Assembly (NCBI GenBank): GCA_000310025.1
Contig: FN649751.1
Coordinates: forward strand, 5,599,164 to 5,610,368
Length of the DNA: 11,205 nt
Source of the DNA: Ectocarpus siliculosus
Lineage: Eukaryota > Sar > Phaeophyceae > Ectocarpales > Ectocarpaceae
Direction of reading: 5' to 3'
Below are positions 1-7,000 of this stretch, piece by piece. The first letter of the stretch is position 1, and each line of letters begins with the position of its first letter. The notes under the pieces were generated by a model, which was not told the DNA's origin, searched no databases, and saw only the letters and a list, made by a program, of their open reading frames with translations. Position numbers and translations under genes: made by a program.

Positions 1-116
1 CCCCTGTCCGGGGGAAACCCGGGCGGCCCCCCCCCGGGTTTGGAGGGGGGGGGGGGCAAAGGGCAAAAGGATTCGGCCAGCCCGGCTTTGGAAACCCCCC
101 CCCCCCCCCCCCCCCC
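1..116. repeat. Low-complexity G/C homopolymer sequence at window start
   Basis: The first 116 bases are dominated by runs of C and G, ending in 22 consecutive C residues at 95-116. No coding or regulatory signal is visible. With the matching poly-C tract at the other end of the window, this looks like a contig edge of low base-call quality or a real poly-C tract at which assembly stopped. The sequence alone cannot tell these apart. Confidence 0.8.
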
Positions 117-309
117 AGTGTGCGTGCTGTGTGTTGCTCTTGAAACGTCGCGATGAAACAACGAACCAATCAGAGTCCTCCCCTCGAAACTCGCCAGGAC
201 ACTACTTGTCGGCAACTGGCGACGAGGTTTGCCTCTTTGTTGAAACCCCTTCCCGCTACCCACTCTCCCCCACGGCGTGCGCCCCTGCATCCTGTGCCTC
301 TTTTAACAG
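117..309 (+). other. 3' part of an intron upstream of the 310-603 exon
   Basis: This stretch ends in a pyrimidine-rich segment and an AG acceptor (CCTCTTTTAACAG, AG at 308-309). It sits directly before an open frame that reads sensibly from base 310. Short overlapping open frames here have no recognisable protein character. The donor side of this intron is not in the window. Confidence 0.55.
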
Positions 310-603
310 TTGAGCGAGCTGAGCGCCGAGTTGGAAAACAAGTACGAGGGCGCCCACCCCGATCTCTTCTCTCTTGGGGACGGGGTACACATACCCAATA
401 TCATCCACTCAACCGTCATGCGCGTCGCATCTGAGGTCTCCGATGAGGGTCGGCTGGGGGAGGGGTTGGCGGATCTGGGCGCGCGTTGGGAGCCGACCAC
501 CGTGAGGGTCGGGAAGATCAGCTTGGTGTATGAGAAGCACCCTTACATGCACCTCAGCCGGGAGGGGGCGGAGGCGCGCAGTTACCGCCTCCCTTTCAAT
601 TGA
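310..603 (+). CDS. 3'-terminal exon, 2H-phosphoesterase-like protein C-terminus (partial)
   Basis: The reading frame is open from the AG acceptor at 308-309 to a TGA at 601-603 and gives 97 residues. There is no credible start codon, so this is the last exon of a gene beginning left of the window. Exon residues 28-37 read V-H-I-P-N-I-I-H-S-T, followed by V-M-R. The H-S-T then a hydrophobic residue resembles one of the two H-x-T/S motifs of the 2H phosphoesterase superfamily (2'-5' RNA ligase and cyclic phosphodiesterase relatives). About 33 residues later comes a predicted strand pair around T-V-R-V-G-K-I-S-L-V-Y-E, the usual companion of the second H-x-T motif in that fold. The first motif would lie in upstream exons that are not visible. 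The family call rests on one motif and its context. The exon itself is well supported by acceptor, frame and protein-like composition. The gene converges on the small minus-strand gene at 1981-2244. Confidence 0.55.
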   Translation: MSELSAELENKYEGAHPDLFSLGDGVHIPNIIHSTVMRVASEVSDEGRLGEGLADLGARWEPTTVRVGKISLVYEKHPYMHLSREGAEARSYRLPFN

Positions 604-1980
604 TTCGCGGACAGGGTTGAATGATGATAAAGTTCAAGCGTTGGCACTGCGTGGCGGGACCGTCGACAGAGATGCCTCGCTGTTTTTTGGAGCCCCGCGT
701 GTGATATGTTCATCTGGCGTAAAGGTCGGCGCTTTTTTTGAGACGAAGGCGACGTTGGCTCGCGTTCCGGGTCGTGTGTGGGTAGGCGTGCATGCCGGCG
801 CTTAATCCACAGGGTGTTGTGACAGCACGACACAAATGCTGTGCGAGGCAATTGTGAGCCAAAACTCTCGATGTCCTGCCTGACCAACAACGAGGAACCT
901 TCCCGCTATGCACATACATATACGTGCGTAGCTTTCGGAGGTGCCGCGGGACTTTACTATTTTGGGACGCGGGGGCAAGTGATATGTTGTCCACCCACTT
1001 TCATCAGCGTGATTTTTTTACCGCCGCAGTGCGCGATGCACCACTCCATGGAAGACTGAAAGCACGCTCGCTAAAATGTTGGCGAAGCGTGAGTTTGCTA
1101 TGTCAAATCCGATCGACGCCGTGCTCACGACCCTCGTCGCTCACTTGGGGAATGGCCAGCAATACATCCCTACACACATTCGCTGGAAAGAGGCAGCGAA
1201 AACTTGCGAAACACCGAACACAGAGCATCGCCCCGTTTCCAGTCAAGGCGGAGGGTAGGGCGAGCTGGCTGGCGGCGACAATCAGGCAAAACGCCTCCCA
1301 CACAAGCGACGAACGGAAATCAGATTGCCTTGAGCCGCTCTCACCGTTGTGGTTTTAACCCAAGCGTTCATTCTGCGCGTTCAGCGCGCAACAGGGTGAT
1401 GCTTAAATTCTACGCGTGAGAGCTGCACTCGTGCTGAAACAAACACTGGCTTGTCGCGCGGTCTACACTCTCGGCGGGGTCCTCCAAACGCTCGTACAAC
1501 AAGGCGGTACGATTGGTAAGCGCGCAGTCCCCGCGAAGACGCAACGACATGATCATCGCACAAGAAACAGGAATGCCCCAACTAAATGCTGTCAACAATC
1601 GCACTGGTCGTGCGAGGAGGAAATAGTTGTGCTACCGTTCCGTTTTCACCCTCTCTCTCTCTCTGCTCCCTCCTTCTCCAACTACTACGCTATAAACAAG
1701 ACTTCGTATCAGATGCAGCGCTGCAACTGCCGTCGCCATACCTAAAAAACCGGGCCGGGCGTTTGTAAAAACGGCCCCAGCGGCCACCGCTCGGCGCCTT
1801 CTCCGCCCCTCCCAATCGCGCCGTCCACCGATAGACTCGTCTTCTCGTACCCCCTTTCCCCATGCCGCCCCGTCCTGGCGTCATCAAAAAGTCGACTAGA
1901 ACAAATCTACATACGAAAAATGAGCCTACACACAAACTGGACTGACTTATGATGATAATTGGCTGCTTAATTTTTTTTAT
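604..1980. other. Convergent intergenic region, no supported gene
   Basis: This 1.4 kb lies between the stop of the 310-603 exon and the stop of the minus-strand gene at 1981-2244, so it should hold the 3' untranslated regions of both. The open frames here, up to 144 codons on the plus strand, have arbitrary composition and no domain-like pattern. A (CT)7 microsatellite lies at 1651-1664. I see no tRNA, transposon terminus or conserved RNA fold. Confidence 0.6.
1651..1664. repeat. (CT)7 microsatellite
   Basis: Seven CT dinucleotides in a row lie in the convergent intergenic region, inside a wider pyrimidine-rich stretch that reaches about 1680. No function is implied. Confidence 0.9.
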
Positions 1981-1981
1981 T
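1976..1981 (-). terminator. AATAAA hexamer overlapping the stop codon
   Basis: On the minus strand the TAA stop runs straight into ATAAAAAAAA, so an AATAAA hexamer begins at the last base of the stop codon. If used as a poly(A) signal, the 3' untranslated region would be only about 20-40 bases. It may simply be A-rich sequence, since AATAAA use varies between eukaryotic lineages. Confidence 0.3.
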
Positions 1982-2244
1982 TAAGCGACCAAGAAGAACG
2001 AGTGGGAGTCGTTCCCACGCTTCTTGCCCAAGCAGATGCGGACGCTGAACATGCAACCGATGAAAAAGAACATGAGGGCGAAGCAGGAGATGATCATGTT
2101 GAAGTAGCCCTCCTTGAAGGGGTCGCGGTCCTGCGCCCGGATCGAGCCCACTCCGGTGCTAACCTCGAAGTCTTCTGCTGCCGCCCCCATCATGTGAAGC
2201 ACCGCCGCCAACAACACCAAGAGGTTGATCATCGAGGGCATCAT
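1981..2244 (-). CDS. Small signal-peptide plus single-pass membrane protein, 87 aa, unknown family
   Basis: This minus-strand open frame encodes 87 residues from an ATG at 2242-2244. I prefer this start to the ATG 27 codons upstream because it is preceded by ACCACC, a good eukaryotic initiation context, and gives a classic signal peptide. Residues 1-22 have hydrophobic core L-L-V-L-L-A-A-V-L followed by G-A-A-A, a plausible signal-peptidase site before E-D-F. About 25 polar residues follow, including R-A-Q-D-R-D-P-F-K-E-G, probably luminal or extracellular. A membrane segment at about residues 48-68 is rich in F, I, M and C. A short basic tail begins R-I-C-L-G-K-K-R-G and ends F-F-L-V-A, predicting type I topology. 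I do not recognise the family. A spliced upstream exon cannot be excluded. It lies head-to-head with the TBC1D23-like gene, about 1.07 kb apart. Confidence 0.6.
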   Translation of the reverse strand: MMPSMINLLVLLAAVLHMMGAAAEDFEVSTGVGSIRAQDRDPFKEGYFNMIISCFALMFFFIGCMFSVRICLGKKRGNDSHSFFLVA

Positions 2245-3312
2245 GGTGGTATGTAGCAAATCTGGCTGCCGGGGGAGGGAAAACAAAGCAAGGAGAGGCA
2301 GACACGGGATGAGGTGGTTTGTCATAGCGATTGAGGGTGCAGCTGTGGTCCGGGTTGTTGTACGGGGCGAGGTCGGGGTGCAGCGGTACAGTCCAGCAAG
2401 TGCGCTGCAGTTTCAATGCTTCAGAACGCGGTAGGAACGGGACCCCTCCGCTCAAGTGCCGGTATGCTCCCAAAAAAAAATGGTTCCCTTGGCCGCACAC
2501 CCGCCGTTACACTGCTTACGTGTTGCAAACAAAATTTTGAACAAACAAGGGCTTCCATTACTACTGTACTGCCATGCGCATAGTGCCATAGAAGCGATCG
2601 CAGGGGAGGGTAGCATTCGTGCCAACCACTTCCGCGCTGCCCGTGCACATCCTGAGCGTTGTGTGTGCCTTATGCTGTGTTGTCTGGGACCCCGACCCTC
2701 TGAGACGGGGAACGCCGAGATTTACATGACCACACTACTATCAGACACGGCGCGATCAAAGAGCAGCTTGCACTCGGCGCAGGCGCTGTGAACCTATCTT
2801 TCATAACCGAACAGACAACAGCTATGGCGTCTTGCAGCTACCAGCTGGCGCGGGCGTGAAGTTCGGGCTGTCGGGTTGTTCAGCAGCAACTTGACGGCGC
2901 AAAAACTGAGAAAACGCATCATCACACGATAAAATGGCTCTTCCAGTTCCAAGAGATGCCCGTCGACAAAAAGATTCACAGCAGCAGGAACGCAATATAC
3001 GCACTCCGGCCACCTCGGTCTTCCGCAGCGACCCACTTGCCTGTGTGTTTGGTGTTGTTGTCAAGAGAATCTCCAGCTGGCGCCGAGAGAGGTTGCAGAA
3101 GAGGAGCTTGGTCGCCGAAACGCTTGGCGAGGGGGGCCGTCAAACTGGCAGAAAGAAAAAATATGCAGGTACTAGTACTATAGGTGAGTATAGAAACCAC
3201 GTAGCCCCTCGAAGGTGAGAGCTGGCTCGAACCAGGCAGCAGGACACAGCACAGGAGAAGATAGCACAGCAGTGCAACGGGCAGAGAAGACTCACCGGGG
3301 GGGGGTAGAGGT
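2245..3312. promoter_or_regulatory. Divergent intergenic region between the membrane-protein gene and the TBC1D23-like gene
   Basis: This 1.07 kb separates two divergently oriented start codons and must hold both 5' untranslated regions and promoters. I find no convincing TATA box and no protein-like open frame; those at 2456-2791 and 2794-3064 look like chance. An in-frame TAG at 3262-3264 upstream of ATG 3313 shows that the plus-strand coding region does not extend further left in the same exon. A 10-bp palindrome GTACTAGTAC lies at 3169-3178. A GTGAGT donor-like site at 3184 could mark a 5'-UTR intron, without proof. Confidence 0.45.
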
Positions 3313-4047
3313 ATGAATACGAGAGCAACGGAAGGTACTAGCTCACACGTACTCTATGGGGACAGCGACGCGGATTCAGGTACAGGTTTGGAAGAAGAAG
3401 AGGAAAACCCTTTCCTGGTCGACGACGGCGACGTCGGGCCAGAATGTTCCACAACAACGACGACGGCTTCCCAGGATAATGCTGCTCCGCTTTGGCAACA
3501 AGCCCTGCTCCCGCAACCTCCCAGCTCCTTCCCGGTCATCGTCCCAAGCTTGTCGGAGGTGGAGACAGAGGTGGAGACCGAAAACGAGGATTCCGGCAAC
3601 GAGTACGACGACGGGCAAGGGCGAGTGGCACCAGCAGCGGCAGCAGCAGCAGCAGCAATATCAACAGCAGCGGGAGGAGAGGAGGCGCAGCAGCAGTGGT
3701 GGGCCAACCTGATAGTGCAACAGCTGCATCGATCCGACCCGCACGCCATGAGGCAGCTGCTCCGCAAGGCCGCCTTCATCCCTGCGTTTCTGCGCAAGGA
3801 CGTCTGGAGGTTGCTCATCCTCGGTAGAGTCGAAGCAGGAGGAGGCAAAGACGCGGAGGGCGATGTTACTGCGCTCGACGCCGCGATTTTGTCGACAGAT
3901 CTCGACCTGGAGAATCAACGGGTAGTGCGGGTTGACGTCGAGAGAACGAGGCCCGCACTGGACCAGTTCAAGAGACCGAGGGTGAAGAACCTGCTGGCGA
4001 GGATCCTCACGTACCACTGCAAGACGCACGGCTTGGGGTATAAGCAG
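3313..4047 (+). CDS. TBC1D23: TBC1D23-like exon 1 (residues 1-245)
   Basis: Exon 1 starts at ATG 3313 and ends after the CAG codon at 4045-4047, before donor GTGAGC, in phase 0. Residues 1-140 are acidic and low-complexity, with E-E-E-E-E, T-T-T-T-T and a poly-Ala run. The TBC domain begins near residue 145 with L-R-K-A-A-F-I-P-A-F-L-R-K-D-V-W-R-L-L-I, matching the usual entry motif in which a helix is followed by (R/P)-x-x-V-W. V-R-V-D-V-E-R-T-R-P at residues 205-214 fits the arginine-finger motif I-x-x-D-x-x-R-T-x-P with Val for Ile. The exon closes on Y-K-Q, the glutamine finger. Confidence 0.88.
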
Positions 4048-7000
4048 GTGAGCAGCCCTGAACATGCAGAACTCATTGCTATTACCTGCCGGGTTTGCCC
4101 ACATGCCATCTGCTACGTTTTCCACATAAATAGGTGAGCAGCTATGAATACTTTCAACTTTCATTGCGATGCATACAAGTACCTGCCGCCGGGAGAGTTG
4201 CCCGCATGCTGTCTGGTAGTACAAGTACAACTTGTACTTTCCTCTTGGGAGGTCTCGTAAGATTCATGGTCGAATGTGCAACGATATCTGCCTTGCACAT
4301 ATGCCGGTTTCTGGTTGATACACGCCTGCCTGGTCTCCAATCAAGAAGCCAAGATTTAAAACAACACATAGCCCGCAACAACTCCACTGCTTTTCCTACT
4401 TGATGGATGGATGTATTTTGGATGTGGTAGTACATAGGCATACATGCTGTACCATCTACAAGTACTTGTTTTTGTTTTTTTTTGCGCAGGGCATGCACGA
4501 GGTTCTGGCGCCGTTCGTCGCCCTCTCTGATCCCGAGCTGCCGACTTCGGACATCTCTTTGTGCTACAGCGCCTTCCTCAGGCGCTTCCTCCCCTACGCC
4601 TTCAACCAAGACGAGGAGTTCCTCTCGTTGCAGGTACGATGCAGGCTTTACCCCACCCCACCCCACGATGTTGCAACGTTGGTCGTTGGTCGTTCTTGAC
4701 AGAGTAGGTCTTGCTTCGTGGCTGCGATCGGATACACTTGACGCTGTGTTCTGCCCGGCGGGGGTCAAGTCTTGAGGGAGTGCACTCCCGTTAACGTAGC
4801 ACGCTCCCGTGCTTCTGCCACGTGGTGTTGGCGGCACGACGGGGAAGTCTTTGCCGCGTAGCTGGAAGCACGTCGAACGCCAGACTCGACGGAACAGGCG
4901 ATATTTATGGCTTCCCTCCCCTCCAACGATGATGGGTGACCCAACTTGGGTGACGTGTCATAGTTCTTGGCTCGCAGCCAGTCGGTGGTTGAATGCATGC
5001 GTGGTTATTTGCGGGTCGTTTCGATTCCAATCTTGGCTCACAAAAAGAGCCCCGCTCTTCCCGCTCTGTTTCGCTACTTACTGTATGTGTCGCCAGTCTC
5101 TCGGCAGGCAGTAAGTGGTCCCGGCGTTCCTTAGTTAGCAAAACCTAACCGCGGTGTATTTCCTTTTGTTCCTCGCGTGTTTCGAGGGCAGATCTGCTTC
5201 AGGCTTTTCCGCCTGCTGCTCCTGTATCACCACCCCCGGCTGTGCCGGTTTCTGGACCAGTACCAGCTGCAGCCGGAGCTTTACGCGACGCCTTGGTTCA
5301 TGACCCTGTTTTCGAATAGCTTGGACCTCCCGAGGCTCTACGAGGTGAATTCAAGTCAGGCAACCGTTGAGTTTCCCCAAAGGTGGCTCTTGTGGTATGT
5401 CTGCACCCATGTTGACCTCTGTACGAGGCTGGCTATTAGCCGGAGGTATGGCGGGACGTTCGTCACGGTTGCACATGTGCAACCAAAGGCTGTTTCAGAC
5501 AAGCGAACCCCTTTTTGCAGTGGTTAGTTTTGGTAGATATACCCTCCTTTGGTCACCTATTTCTGCACCTATTTCTGCACCTATTTCTGCATCCTCTCTC
5601 TTGCCCCGCAACAGGTTTGGGATTTCTACCTGTACTGGGGAGACCCGGCGTTGCATCACTTCGTCGTGCTGGCCTTCGTAATCGGAAACGCCGAGGCTAT
5701 CTTGAAGGTGACGCTTGTTGAGTCGAACTTCCAGCGTATGACCGTCTGTCTGCTCCCGCGACGTACGGTGCTGCACCCCAGCGCTACGCGTGGCGGGTAC
5801 ACCGGGCGGTCGCCACTCGGGTCCTACCACTGCTGCACCTGGTTATTTTCACGCTACTATTCCAATCGCTCTCTCAACAGCGCCGTTGATTGGCTTGTGT
5901 TGCAGATGTTGGATTGCACACTTTGTGTGTGCCGTGTGGGTCAATCATGCAGAACCAACCTGCTCCGTTCGATAAACATTTCGGCAACAGGCGGAAGAGG
6001 CCAACCTCCCGGAGACAATGTGCAGGCTGACAGATGGTATGCGGTCCGTCGAGGAGGTGCGGGCGCTCATGCGCACGGCGAAGGACCTGATGCTCAACAC
6101 CCCCAAGTCGTTCAGGAAGATCCTGCGGTCTGCGCTCTACGCGAACCTCAGTCAGGTATTGAGGCCGAGCCTTGTAGTAGTAGTGGCGCTGCGTTTCCGT
6201 ATCATCACCCTGGTGTGGTTCACCACATGTGGTACGTCTTGTGCTACTGCTGTACGTTTCCATACCATCACCCTGGTGTGTTTCACCACGTGTGGCCTCT
6301 CTCTCTCTCTGTAAAATTCATCATGAAACAGCGCTGTTCTTTCACTGACATGCTTACTTCCCAAACCTCATCCCACTATCCTAAACCCCCCCTCTGCCGC
6401 CCCCGCTGCAGAGCCAGATGAACCTGGTCCTCAACACCCTCCAGGTGTCCTCCTGCATCCCGGTGTCGGCGGAGGAGATCACGAGCTACATTCTCCACAA
6501 GAACCCGCATCGGCAGCTAGACCAAGATTCAGACGGCGACGAGGAGTCCGTTCTCGACGATGCCATCGCCAGCGCCAGCGGGGCCGCTAGCGACGCCGCC
6601 ACCGGCCGTAGAGACTGCAACGGCGGTGGCGGCGGCGACGGTAGCCACTCCCTCAAGTCTCCGAGAAACGGCGGGGGGGGGACGGGCGGCGGCGGTCCTG
6701 GCAGAGCGTCGCCGAGCCCGCAGAGGCGAGCGGAGCGGGCGGCAATGCGGTCGCTCCGAGTGCACCGGCAGTACATCATCCTGGACTGCCGGCCGCGGGG
6801 GGAGTTCGAGTCGTGCCGCCTCGCGCCAGCGCTGCACCTCGACCCGGACCTGCTCACATCGCCCGAGAAGCTGGACGCTAAGCTCAAGGAGTTCATGCCC
6901 CTTCAGGTGGGGGAGGGGGGGCACTCGTGTTTTGCATGAGCTTGGCGGTTAGGCTATTGACCACGAGAGGACGGAGTATTGTTCCCACAGCACCGATCAC

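Noticed and set aside
924-1358. 144-codon plus-strand open frame in the convergent gap
   Set aside because: Its composition is random, with no motif, no start context and no splice-supported continuation; it looks like a chance frame.
2456-2791. 111-codon plus-strand open frame upstream of the TBC1D23-like gene
   Set aside because: No domain-like pattern, a poor start context and no splice link to exon 1, which is closed upstream by an in-frame TAG at 3262.
3215-3240. GGTTCGAGCC on the minus strand, resembling a tRNA T-arm
   Set aside because: Only four stem pairs form around a six-base loop, and no matching acceptor, D or anticodon stems are found nearby.
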